From positions 1 through 64,000 of the forward strand of contig JAIQGC010000006.1 in assembly GCA_020072805.1 (NCBI GenBank): DNA of 64,000 nucleotides. Reading direction: 5' to 3'. This document shows positions 7,555 to 15,655 of this stretch, piece by piece; the stretch's first letter is position 1, and every line of letters starts with the position of its first letter. The position numbers were made by a program, and so were the translations under genes. The notes under the pieces were generated by a model. That model was given only the letters and a program-made list of their open reading frames with translations. It had not been told where the DNA came from and did no database searches. The stretch comes from Terriglobia bacterium (GTDB taxonomy: Bacteria; Acidobacteriota; Terriglobia; Acidiferrales; UBA7541).

Positions 7555-9393
7555 TCACCAATACGGAGCGCCTTGCGGTCCGCGAATGTTGACAACCAGC
7601 TGATACTGGGCGGAGTTGCAACTGGCATCCGCGTACCAGTGGACGGTTGTGGAGGGATCGGTGGAGCCTTTCGCCGGCGTCTTGGACAGATAGAGACCCA
7701 CGTTGCCCCACCAGATGCCTGGCACGGTGCTGTCAATGACGGCCACCGAGTCCACCACCCAGCCATTTTTCAAAGTCTTGCCCGCGAAAAACTGATCATC
7801 GCCCTTGTGGCCAATGAAGAAGTCGCTGGAGTGGGTGATGACCGGCCAATACTGGTTGTCCAGCGGCGCGGCCAGTCCGGCATGATCGACGGGTAGGGCT
7901 ATCGTGACGATGGGAGCGGGGTCGAAGTGAACGGGAACCCGGCTGGTGTTGACTCCGCGGACCCTGGCGTAGACGGTCCCGTCGAATCCAGACTGGAAAT
8001 AGGCGAGCGAGGGGGAAACGAGAACGAAGGTGTCTCCGGGATGTTCCGCATAGGACGCCCAACTGGTCACGGTCCCCATGGCGTCGTTTCCATTGGCATC
8101 CACAAAATGAATTTCGCCGGGGGCATCGCCGAAAAATGTTCCGATGAGGTCGATCAGATTGGGATTTCCCATGATCGAGTAAAGAATCCCGGTAATCTGC
8201 GGCGCGACCGGGGCGTAGTGGAAGGTAACGCGGTTGCTGGCGAAGCCCCCGGCAGTCTTGACGTAGATCTGCACATCGGTCTGCTGCGCAACGAAGATAT
8301 GCGGAGTCATGAAGGCGACGGAAATCCCGTCGCGACTCCAGTCAAAGACGGGAATCGCCGTATCCTGCCCATTGATCACAAAGTGGAGCTCGCCCGGCGT
8401 ATTGCCGAAATTCGCGCCGGCGACGCTCCATACCGGGTACAAGGCCCCGTAGGGAGGATGCCATTCGCAGCAGACCATCACCCGATCCGTGTGACTGCTC
8501 TGCGGGTCAATTTGCGGCTGGGGCATCATCATGGCTTCCCCCTTCTGCGCGTGCATGGCCCCGGTCATGGGGATGATCGTTAGCGGCGGCGCCGAAGGAG
8601 GGGGCGCGGGAGGAGCCGCCGGAGCGTCTTTGGTGATCATCTCTCCGCGGGCAGCCGCGATACTCGCCGGCGAAAAGTTTTTGGGAGAGGGAGGCGGCCC
8701 GCCTTTGGTGATCATCTCGCCGCGAGCGGCTGCTAGACTCGCGGGCGAGAAGTCCTTAACCAGGCGCACCGGAACCGAAGACTTCGCTTGCAGGCGGCTC
8801 AGCTTCTGCGGATCGGGCGCCGCTGGTGAGGGAGAACCGGCGCCAGCAGGGGAAAGCTTGTTGCTTGCGAAGGGCTCCTTGGCCAAAGCGGACTGCTTGG
8901 CCATGGCGCGCTGCTGATGGAAGCGCATTTCCATATCGCGGAGTTGCGGGAGGGCCTGTCCGGAGTCCGCCGGAGGATGCCGCACGGTGAGCGTGCCGGT
9001 GGCCAGGGGAGCAGCGCGGCCGAAACCCGGTTTGGGTGGATTTCCTTGCGGGGCAAAGCTCACCGCCCAGAGATGGCTCTTCTTCACATCATCGGGAGAA
9101 ACCTGGTAGGTGAGCTGCACATGGCCGCTGGCGTTTTGCACCATGGGTTTGGCCAGCGGACCGTGCAGAGTGACGATCAAAGGAGCGCCTTGCCAGTCCG
9201 CCGTCACCACGATGGGTCCCGGGTGCGAGACGATGAAACCGGAAGTGGAGGTCTCCCCGGGCAGCACTTCGAATTTGTGCGGCCAGGCGGGCTCGTTCAG
9301 GGTCTGCGCAGGGGCGGGACGCGCGAGAGCCAGGGAACAGGAAAGAAAAATTCCAGCTAAAGACAGGAACAAAGTTCCAACAATTGATTTCAT
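7555..9393 (-). CDS. Secreted hypothetical protein with tandem 17-residue repeat
   Basis: This 612-aa protein of unknown function starts with a clear signal peptide (basic MK, hydrophobic run, cleavage near ALARPAPA) and should be exported. Residues ~30-145 look like a beta-rich domain. A low-complexity Pro/Ala middle (~150-300) contains two copies of FSPAS(L/I)AAARGEMITK. The C-terminal ~300 residues contain Ig/IPT-like beta segments with FGNTPGELHF and FGDAPGEIHF repeated about 90 residues apart. A GAGGGGG Shine-Dalgarno sequence and a good promoter (9432-9460) precede it. It is monocistronic. A carbohydrate- or surface-binding role is possible but unproven. Confidence 0.8.
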   Translation of the reverse strand: MKSIVGTLFLSLAGIFLSCSLALARPAPAQTLNEPAWPHKFEVLPGETSTSGFIVSHPGPIVVTADWQGAPLIVTLHGPLAKPMVQNASGHVQLTYQVSPDDVKKSHLWAVSFAPQGNPPKPGFGRAAPLATGTLTVRHPPADSGQALPQLRDMEMRFHQQRAMAKQSALAKEPFASNKLSPAGAGSPSPAAPDPQKLSRLQAKSSVPVRLVKDFSPASLAAARGEMITKGGPPPSPKNFSPASIAAARGEMITKDAPAAPPAPPPSAPPLTIIPMTGAMHAQKGEAMMMPQPQIDPQSSHTDRVMVCCEWHPPYGALYPVWSVAGANFGNTPGELHFVINGQDTAIPVFDWSRDGISVAFMTPHIFVAQQTDVQIYVKTAGGFASNRVTFHYAPVAPQITGILYSIMGNPNLIDLIGTFFGDAPGEIHFVDANGNDAMGTVTSWASYAEHPGDTFVLVSPSLAYFQSGFDGTVYARVRGVNTSRVPVHFDPAPIVTIALPVDHAGLAAPLDNQYWPVITHSSDFFIGHKGDDQFFAGKTLKNGWVVDSVAVIDSTVPGIWWGNVGLYLSKTPAKGSTDPSTTVHWYADASCNSAQYQLVVNIRGPQGAPYW

Positions 9394-9431
9394 AATTCCC
9401 CCTCGGGCTGCCCAGGAACATTATTATTTGT

Positions 9432-9460
9432 ATTAATGACGGAGTACGGCGAAGTGTCAA
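9432..9460 (-). promoter_or_regulatory. Sigma-70-type promoter of the 612-aa secreted protein gene
   Basis: On the minus strand a perfect -35 TTGACA (9460-9455) is followed by a 17-nt spacer and a -10 ATTAAT (9437-9432, 4 of 6 consensus bases). The predicted start near 9425 gives a leader of about 32 nt before ATG 9393. It sits in an AT-rich patch within otherwise GC-rich sequence. Confidence 0.65.
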
Positions 9461-9609
9461 GAAATTGTTTTCCCCTGAATGGACTCTTGTTGTTGCCGGT
9501 GGAGCACGGGTCCCATGAAACAGCGGGCCGATGTGGTTTTCGCAAATGGGAGGGTGATGGCGTAAAATGGATGATTCGGCGGTGGTATTTATTCCAGCGA
9601 GGAGAATTC

Positions 9610-10935
9610 ATGGCACAGGTCTATCCCTTTCGCGCATATCGTTATAATCCGGCCAAGGCCGATTTCCGCCGCGTCCTGACGCAGCCCTACGACAAAATTA
9701 CCCCGGCGATGCAGGAGAAATACTACGCGGCCGATCCGCACAATTTGATCACGGTGGAGAAGGGGCGGGTGCATGCCACGGATACGCCGCAGGACAATGT
9801 GTATACGCGGGCGGCGGCGGCGCTGAATGCGTGGATGGCGGGGGATATGCTCGTGGCGGATGCTGCGCCCTGTTTTTATGCGTATTTGCAGGAGTACACG
9901 ATTCCCGGGACGCAGGAGAAGCGCACGCGGGTGAGCTTTATCGGCGCGGGGAAGCTGGAGGAGTACGAGGCGGGAGTGGTCTTCCGGCACGAGCGCACGC
10001 TGACGGGGCCGAAGGCCGACCGGCTGGAGCTGCTGCGGCACACGCAGACGCACACGGGGCAGATTTTCATGATTTATTCGGATGCATCGTGCCGCGTGGA
10101 CGCGATTTTGCGGGAAGTAGCCGCGGCGGGAGCGCCGGCGACGGACGTGCGCGACGAGTACGGCGTGGCCCACCGGCTGTGGCCGGTCTCCGATGCGGCG
10201 AAGATCGCGGAGATTCAGAAGGTGATGGCCGGGCAGAAGCTGGTGATCGCCGACGGGCATCACCGCTACGAGACGGCCATCAATTACCGCAACGAGCGCC
10301 GGGCCAAAGCCGGAGCGGGTGCTTCCGCGGATGCGCCGTATGAGCGCACCATGATGACGTTCGTGAATACGTGTTCGAAGGAACTGACGATTCTGCCGAC
10401 GCACCGCGTGGTGGCCAACGTGAAGGATTTTTCGTGGGAAGGGCTCCGCGGGAAGCTGGCGGCGTGGTTCGAGATCGAGACGCTGGCGGGAGCAAACGCG
10501 GAAGAACGCGCAGCATTCATGCGCAAACTGGTGGCGGAACGCGCGCGGCGGGCGCTGGGCGTCTATGCCGGCGGCGGGAAGATTCATTTGCTGAAGCTGA
10601 AGGCGGGGACGGATATGGCGGCGCTGCTGCCGGGAGAAGAACCCATGCAGCGGGGATTGGACGTGGTGCTGCTGCACCGGGGAATTCTGGAGCAGATGCT
10701 GGGGATTACGCAGCAGGCGGTGACGGCGGAGGCCAACCTGACCTACGAGCGGGAAGCGGCGACGGCGATGGAAGCGGTGGACCGGGGAGCGGCGCAGGCG
10801 GCGTTTCTGCTGAATGCGGTGGACGCGGACGAGGTGATGCGGATCGCCACGGCGGGAGGAGTGATGCCGCAGAAATCCACGGACTTTTTTCCGAAGATGC
10901 TGAGCGGGATTGCGTTGTACAGGGTGGATGGGTGA
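9610..10935 (+). CDS. DUF1015 family protein
   Basis: This 441-aa cytoplasmic protein matches DUF1015, a widespread bacterial family without a settled function. Recognisable points are the N-terminal YPFRAYRYNP and QPYDKI, the central IADGHHRYETAINYR motif near residue 220, and the C-terminal AAFLLNAV with PQKSTDFFPKMLSG. It is full length for the family. ATG 9610 is chosen because GAGGAG lies 6 nt upstream; the longer frame from 9436 runs through the promoter region of the divergent gene. The gene is alone on its strand here. Confidence 0.88.
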   Translation: MAQVYPFRAYRYNPAKADFRRVLTQPYDKITPAMQEKYYAADPHNLITVEKGRVHATDTPQDNVYTRAAAALNAWMAGDMLVADAAPCFYAYLQEYTIPGTQEKRTRVSFIGAGKLEEYEAGVVFRHERTLTGPKADRLELLRHTQTHTGQIFMIYSDASCRVDAILREVAAAGAPATDVRDEYGVAHRLWPVSDAAKIAEIQKVMAGQKLVIADGHHRYETAINYRNERRAKAGAGASADAPYERTMMTFVNTCSKELTILPTHRVVANVKDFSWEGLRGKLAAWFEIETLAGANAEERAAFMRKLVAERARRALGVYAGGGKIHLLKLKAGTDMAALLPGEEPMQRGLDVVLLHRGILEQMLGITQQAVTAEANLTYEREAATAMEAVDRGAAQAAFLLNAVDADEVMRIATAGGVMPQKSTDFFPKMLSGIALYRVDG

Positions 10936-10998
10936 GCGGGAGTTGCGGGTAGCGTTATTGCAATGTGTTCGCCGGATCAGGCAACCGTGCTTGGGCCG

Positions 10999-11024
10999 CA
11001 GGGGCACGGCATGCCGTGCCCCTA
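10999..11024. repeat. GC-rich intergenic palindrome, copy 2
   Basis: Perfect 10-bp arms GGGGCACGGC (11001-11010) and GCCGTGCCCC (11013-11022) are separated by AT and bordered by TAC. The layout matches copy 1 with compensating base changes in both arms. It lies between convergent DUF1015 and STAS genes, the same kind of site as copies 1 and 4. Confidence 0.7.
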
Positions 11025-11039
11025 CCGAAGAAAAGTGGG

Positions 11040-11381
11040 TTAGAAGCTGGCGATGGCCGCGGCTTCGTTGTCGCGGACGTCGAAGACGGTCAGCAGCTTG
11101 GTGATCTGCAGGACTTCCTGGAACTTCTGGCCGAGGTTGCAGAGTTTCATGGTAGCTCCCTGCGTCCTGGCGCTGTGATGCGTGGCCACGAGGGTGCCGA
11201 GGCCGGCGCTATCGATGAAGGTCACGTTGCTCATGTTCAGAACGATCTTTTTCTTGCCGTCGGCAAGCAGGGCTTTCACCTTCTCGCGCAGCGCATTGCT
11301 TTCCTCGCCCAGCACGATCCTGCCGTCCATCGCCACCACAGTCACGCCACTCACTTCATGGCTGGTCATTTTCAGTGCCAC
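11040..11381 (-). CDS. STAS-domain anti-sigma-factor antagonist
   Basis: This 113-aa single STAS domain resembles SpoIIAA/RsbV proteins, which bind an anti-sigma kinase when unphosphorylated and so free a sigma factor. The phosphorylation-site motif VTFIDSAGLGTLVA is intact with its serine. Start choice: the GTG at 11381 has AGGAGG 8 nt upstream, better than the ATG four codons later; the 151-aa frame has no support for its first 38 residues. No partner kinase is adjacent. It lies downstream of the zinc-ribbon gene on the same strand. Confidence 0.88.
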   Translation of the reverse strand: MALKMTSHEVSGVTVVAMDGRIVLGEESNALREKVKALLADGKKKIVLNMSNVTFIDSAGLGTLVATHHSARTQGATMKLCNLGQKFQEVLQITKLLTVFDVRDNEAAAIASF

Positions 11382-11449
11382 TTTCTTATCCTCCTGGTTC
11401 GATTGATGCGGTGGCCAGGGCCAAACAGCGCGCCGCGGCCGGTTCCGAT

Positions 11450-11623
11450 TCAGTAGTAGTCCGAGCAGGACATGTAATACCCGCAGGTCCGGCAAATCAG
11501 CTTACAGCGCCGAGATTCCAGTTTTTGCGAGCAGACCGGACAGTACCGGGAAGGGTCTTCCCGGGGCGGCTCGGATGCCTGTTGCGCAGCAGCCGGAACC
11601 GTCTCCGAATCCGTCCTTACCAT
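11450..11623 (-). CDS. 57-aa zinc-ribbon protein
   Basis: This short gene has two CxxC pairs, YCPVCSQKL and LICRTCGYY, so a single zinc ribbon, ending in the unusual tail CGYYMSCSDYY. The N-terminal half is polar and probably disordered. A GGGAGA just before ATG 11623 is a close Shine-Dalgarno sequence. It lies between the cation-efflux gene and the STAS gene, all on the minus strand with gaps of about 70 nt, so the three may be one transcript. Function unknown. Confidence 0.6.
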   Translation of the reverse strand: MVRTDSETVPAAAQQASEPPREDPSRYCPVCSQKLESRRCKLICRTCGYYMSCSDYY

Positions 11624-11691
11624 GTCTCCCACAGCTTGAAGGTTATAGCACAACCCCAGCGGATGGGAAAGGACACAAGCAGGGGAAGGTC

Positions 11692-12630
11692 TTAGTTGCG
11701 ACGGGGCGGCAGGGGAGCGGGCATGACGTAGCTGGACTGGGCGGGGAGGCCGGCGCGTTCGAATTGCACGGTGCTGTGATGGATGGAGAATTGATGGTGG
11801 AGGGCGTCCTGAATGGCACGGAGGATGCGCTCGCTCTCGTCCATGTGCATATCGGGGATGCGCACATGGCAACTGAGCAGGGTGTGGTTCGCGCCAAGCG
11901 TCCAGATATGAATGTCGTGCACTTCCTGAACGCCGGGGACGGCCAGGATGGCCTGGGCCACGCCGGCGACTTCCGTGCCGTAGGGGCGTCCTTCGAGAAG
12001 GATATGAGCGGATTCGCGGAGGATGCCGACGCTGGACCAGAGAACGAGAGCGCCGATGGCCAGGCCCAGGAGCGGGTCGATCCACTGAGCGCCGGTGCGG
12101 TGAATGAGGAAGGCGGCGGCCAGGATGGCCACATTCGAAAGGGCGTCGCCGAAGTTGTGAACGAGGAGGCTGCGGAGATTGAGGTCGTGGCGGCCGCGAA
12201 CGAGCGAGAGGGTGATGCCGGCGTTGACGGCCAAGGCGGCGAGCGAGGTCCACACCATCCAGGATTCGACGACGTGCACGGGGGCGCGCAGGCGTTCGAA
12301 TGCTTCATAGGCGAGCCACAGGGAAAGGAGGATGAGCAGGACGGCGTTGGTGAAGGCGGCGAGGATGCCGGCGCGATGATAGCCGTAAGTCTTTTCCTCG
12401 TCGGCGGGGCGCTGGGCCCAGCGCATGGCCAGCCAGGAGATGCCCAGAGCGGGAACATCGGAAAGATTGTGGACGGCGTCATTGAGCAGCGCGACGGAAT
12501 GGCCGAGGAAGCCGCCGAAAAATTCAGCAACGACCAGGGCCAGCGTGGCGGCCATGGCCCACGCCAGAGTGGCGGGTCCGAGGGAGTGCGAGTGGGCGTG
12601 GCCGTGCTCGTGATGATGATGATCGTGCAC
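11692..12630 (-). CDS. Cation diffusion facilitator (CzcD/ZitB-type metal efflux)
   Basis: This 312-aa inner-membrane antiporter exports Zn(II), Co(II) or similar ions in exchange for protons. The N-terminus is histidine-rich (HDHHHHEHGHAHSHS), typical of zinc members. The membrane metal site is present twice: HNLSD in TM2 and HNFGDALSN in TM5. About six TM helices are followed by a cytoplasmic C-terminal domain with HDIHIWTLG. The start is a GTG at 12630. No metal-responsive regulator is adjacent; the downstream zinc ribbon may be functionally linked (inference). Confidence 0.93.
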   Translation of the reverse strand: MHDHHHHEHGHAHSHSLGPATLAWAMAATLALVVAEFFGGFLGHSVALLNDAVHNLSDVPALGISWLAMRWAQRPADEEKTYGYHRAGILAAFTNAVLLILLSLWLAYEAFERLRAPVHVVESWMVWTSLAALAVNAGITLSLVRGRHDLNLRSLLVHNFGDALSNVAILAAAFLIHRTGAQWIDPLLGLAIGALVLWSSVGILRESAHILLEGRPYGTEVAGVAQAILAVPGVQEVHDIHIWTLGANHTLLSCHVRIPDMHMDESERILRAIQDALHHQFSIHHSTVQFERAGLPAQSSYVMPAPLPPRRN

Positions 12631-12846
12631 GGATTCATTTTACTCAAGATTGGGAGAAGAGAGCGGAGTGTTTTGCGGCGGGGCGGAAGGCTTATTGGAG
12701 ATTTTGACACTTTGCCGCAGGGATGTAATTGACGCTGGGAGGCGGGACTGCGACTATCGAAACAGGCTGCGGGAGAAAGTGGACCCGCGGGGTGAAGGGG
12801 AGAAAAAGCCTGGCCGGGGGATGGACAAGGCCGGGCGGTCCCGCCA

Positions 12847-14016
12847 ATGAAGGAAGCACAGGCAAAACTGACGTTCTGGGGCGTGCGCGGGTCGACGCCC
12901 ACGGTGGATCCGGCGACGTGGCGCTACGGCGGGAATACGCCGTGCCTGGATTTCGTGGCGCCGGACGGAACGCAATTTATTTTCGATTGCGGGACGGGAT
13001 TGCGCATGCTGGGCAGCCGCTTGCAGGAGCAGGCGGGATCGTTCGCGCCGGAGACGCACATCCTGGTAACGCACTATCACTGGGACCACATTCAGGGGCT
13101 GCCGTTTTTTTCGCCATTCTACGTGGACCGCAACACCTTTCACTTCTACAGTTTCCAGTCAAAATTTCTGGGCCGGGAGAGTCTGAAGCAGGTGTTCGAG
13201 GCACAGATGGCCCTGCCGTATTTTCCGGTGGATCTATCGGCGATGAGCGCGAAGCGCACGTTCCGGGAAGTGGCCGGGGGAGAAAGTTTCCAGGTAGGAA
13301 CGACGAAAATCACCGCGCGCTGGCTGAATCATCCGCAGGGCGCGATGGGTTACCGGCTGGAAACGCCGGCGGGGATCATCGTGTACGCCACGGACAACGA
13401 GCCGGGCGACCCGGAGCTGGACCGCAGCCTGCGGGACCTGGCGGAGGGCGCGGACGTTTTTATCAATGATGCGCAATTCACCCCGGAGCAGCTGGCGGGT
13501 TCGCGGCGCGGGTGGGGACATTCGACCTGGCAGGAAGGCGTGAAGGTGGCGCGCGAGGTTGGGGCCAAGCGACTGGTGCTGTTTCATCACGACCCGGATT
13601 CGACGGACCGGGTTGTGGACGGGCTGCTGCGGCAGGCGCGCGGGGAGTTTGAGACGGTATTTGCGGCGACCGAGGGAATGGTGATCACGCTGGGAGGGAA
13701 GGAAGCGGCGGATATACACATACCGGGGTCGCGGTCCTCGCTGCGGCGGGAAGCGCAATTTCGCGCCACGGTCAGCGGAACGCGGGAGGACGGGCGGAGC
13801 TTCGAGGAAGAGACTGTGGTGCGGGACGTGTCCCTGCAAGGCGCGCTGATTCCGCTGAGCAATTGCCCGCGGCTGCAATCGGAATTGCTGGTGGACATCG
13901 AGACGCCGGGGGCCGAGGGAGTGCAGCAGAAAATGCAGCTGCGCGGCTACGTGGTGCGCGTGGAGCCGGACCGGGAAAAAGGCAGCGCGGCGGTGGGCGT
14001 GGTGTTCACGGACTGA
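12847..14016 (+). CDS. MBL-fold metallohydrolase fused to a C-terminal PilZ domain
   Basis: This 389-aa protein has two domains. Residues ~8-285 are a metallo-beta-lactamase fold with THYHWDH giving the HxHxDH site (H76, H78, D80, H81), a second-site ATDNEPGD aspartate and LFHHDPDS. The GVRGSTP start is typical of RNase Z/phosphodiesterase-like members. Residues ~295-389 look like a PilZ domain: RxxxR (RSSLR), then DVSLQG matching (D/N)xSxxG, the signature for cyclic-di-GMP binding. A hydrolase gated by c-di-GMP is the natural inference; the substrate is unknown. No strong Shine-Dalgarno sequence is visible. There is no signal peptide. Confidence 0.85.
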   Translation: MKEAQAKLTFWGVRGSTPTVDPATWRYGGNTPCLDFVAPDGTQFIFDCGTGLRMLGSRLQEQAGSFAPETHILVTHYHWDHIQGLPFFSPFYVDRNTFHFYSFQSKFLGRESLKQVFEAQMALPYFPVDLSAMSAKRTFREVAGGESFQVGTTKITARWLNHPQGAMGYRLETPAGIIVYATDNEPGDPELDRSLRDLAEGADVFINDAQFTPEQLAGSRRGWGHSTWQEGVKVAREVGAKRLVLFHHDPDSTDRVVDGLLRQARGEFETVFAATEGMVITLGGKEAADIHIPGSRSSLRREAQFRATVSGTREDGRSFEEETVVRDVSLQGALIPLSNCPRLQSELLVDIETPGAEGVQQKMQLRGYVVRVEPDREKGSAAVGVVFTD

Positions 14017-14049
14017 GCGGCGCGCGGACCCGGGAGCGAAGAAAAGAAA

Positions 14050-14505
14050 TTACTTTGCCTGCAGCGATTCGATGTAATCCGTCAAATTCTTAATGCGCAG
14101 TTGAACGATGGCCGGTGTGCTGCGATGCGTTTGCAGCGAACTGAGCAGGCGGCCCCAAACGGGCATGTCAGCGGAGCCGTGGGCGGGGGCGCTGGAGCCG
14201 AAATTCAGAATCGCGACGACGTGGGAGGCCGGATATTTTCCGCCGTTGTTCTTGGCCAGCAGGGACAAATCGGGCGGCGGAGTTTTCAGCGCGGAAGCCG
14301 CGGGGCCGTTGCCCTTGCCATCGAGGCCGTGGCAGACGGCGCAGTATTCCTTGTACATCTCTTCCCCGGAGGAAGCCGAAGTGGGCTTGATGGGTACTTT
14401 TTCGATCACTTTCTTTGGGGATGTTTCGGGTGCTTGCGGGTGGGGCCAGGCGGCCAGGGCGGGGAGCAGAAGGAGAGAAAATCCCAACAATCCGAATCGT
14501 TTCAT
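14050..14505 (-). CDS. Secreted c-type cytochrome
   Basis: This 151-aa protein has an N-terminal signal peptide (MKRFGLLGFSLLLLPALAAW) and one haem-attachment site, CAVCH, near residues 54-58. A methionine near the C-terminal side (ADMPVWG) fits the sixth haem ligand of class I cytochrome c. It should be a periplasmic or membrane-anchored electron carrier. ATG 14505 follows GAGGTG with 5 nt spacing; the longer frame from 14601 adds residues without support. It ends convergently with the MBL-PilZ gene. Confidence 0.88.
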   Translation of the reverse strand: MKRFGLLGFSLLLLPALAAWPHPQAPETSPKKVIEKVPIKPTSASSGEEMYKEYCAVCHGLDGKGNGPAASALKTPPPDLSLLAKNNGGKYPASHVVAILNFGSSAPAHGSADMPVWGRLLSSLQTHRSTPAIVQLRIKNLTDYIESLQAK

Positions 14506-14664
14506 CACGCACCTCGATGTGTGCTTTCGCCGCGGGCAGCGGCCCAATGCACGGCTTTGACAAACAGCATCTCCATACCAGTGGATACCGGACGGGTGCA
14601 AGCGTCTGTGACCGGCATCACCTGTGGAGGGAGTACGGGCGATTTCCGGAGAACGGGCAGCGGA

Positions 14665-14919
14665 TTAGCGGAGAGCGGCGAGTTGCTTATCGAGATGCTT
14701 GAGGGCGGCTTCGAGGGTGGCTTTGTAACGCGGATTGGTGGTGGCTTCCATGTCGGCCATGACTTTTTTGCGGGAGAGTTCCAGGACGTCGCGCTGTCGC
14801 TTGAGGTCCAATTGATCGGCGTTGGCGGCGCTGGCGGCTGCGGCCGCGGCGCCTTTCTTTGCGTTATCCACGGATTCCTTCTGTGCCTCGACGGACTTGC
14901 TTTCCCATCCCCTGGCCAT
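14665..14919 (-). CDS. Small conserved hypothetical, helical
   Basis: This 84-aa protein is charged and strongly helical, with an alanine-rich stretch (~residues 24-35) and heptad-like Leu/Lys/Arg spacing up to its LDKQLAALR end, suggesting a coiled coil. There is no signal peptide or metal motif. Start at ATG 14919; a start six codons earlier is possible. I do not recognise the family. It stands between the cytochrome c gene and the AhpD-like gene on the same strand. Confidence 0.6.
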   Translation of the reverse strand: MARGWESKSVEAQKESVDNAKKGAAAAAASAANADQLDLKRQRDVLELSRKKVMADMEATTNPRYKATLEAALKHLDKQLAALR

Positions 14920-15070
14920 GTACCCATTTTGACACAAATCGGGTCCGCGTGGGGGACGGAGAGAGAAACAAATGGTGCGGCTGTGGAAACAGGAAGGACA
15001 GGTAACGCGAAAGGGACATGGCGTAGATGAAGCGCGGGCGCGAAAGAAAATTCAGAGGACGCGCGGAGGC

Positions 15071-15421
15071 TCAGGGTTTCAGGGCGGCGATTTCGCGCAT
15101 GCGGGCGAAGGCGCGGCGGACGTGAGGGATGGTGATGGAGCCGCCAACGATGAGCGAGACGTTCAAGGCGTCGATGAGTTCGGCGCGGGTCCAGCCTTCT
15201 TCGGCGCAGCGGACCAAATGATAGGTGATGCAGTCGTCGCAGCGAAGAACCATGGAGGCAGTCAGGCCGAGGAGTTCCTTGGTTTTGGTGGAAAGGGCTC
15301 CGGGTTCGTAGGCCTGGTGGTCGAGAGCGAAAAAGCGTTTGATGCCGAGGTGGCCGCAGGCCAGGATTTCCTCGTTGAGGTCGGCGCGATTTTTCTGGAA
15401 GTCGTCGAGGCTGTCGGGCAT
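15071..15421 (-). CDS. AhpD-like / carboxymuconolactone-decarboxylase-family protein
   Basis: This 116-aa helical protein has the family redox/active-site motif CDDCITYHL (CxxC plus His, residues ~61-69). Single-domain members act as alkylhydroperoxidases or as gamma-carboxymuconolactone decarboxylases; the CxxC favours a peroxidase-like role. ATG 15421 has GGAGGAG a few bases upstream. A much longer reading frame extends upstream through the opposite-strand CreD-like gene, but only the last 116 codons look like a protein. It is divergent from the CreD-like gene. Confidence 0.82.
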   Translation of the reverse strand: MPDSLDDFQKNRADLNEEILACGHLGIKRFFALDHQAYEPGALSTKTKELLGLTASMVLRCDDCITYHLVRCAEEGWTRAELIDALNVSLIVGGSITIPHVRRAFARMREIAALKP

Positions 15422-15552
15422 GGCTCCTCCGGGGAGATGGGAAGCGGCGAAGGCCGCCGGGGACATACTGTAGCAGAAGAGGATGGGGAAGGGACGGAGC
15501 GGGGAGGGGATGGGGAACCGGGAAAGCGGAAGGAGGAAGAGACGGAGCGCTA

Positions 15553-15581
15553 TTGACAAAAAGCACTTTATTATACAAAGT
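15553..15581 (+). promoter_or_regulatory. Promoter with overlapping 17-bp palindrome
   Basis: A perfect -35 TTGACA (15553-15558) precedes an imperfect palindrome, ACTTT (15565-15569), 7 nt, AAAGT (15577-15581), which covers the spacer and the likely -10 (TACAAA, 15574-15579, spacing 15). A repressor bound here would block the promoter of the CreD-like gene, whose ATG is 75 nt downstream. The binding protein is not identified. Confidence 0.5.
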
Positions 15582-15655
15582 ATGAGGCTAGGGGACACGA
15601 GCCACGGTCCGTGTTCCAGCGGCGGCAAAACCAGCACACGAGGAGAGAAACGCTT

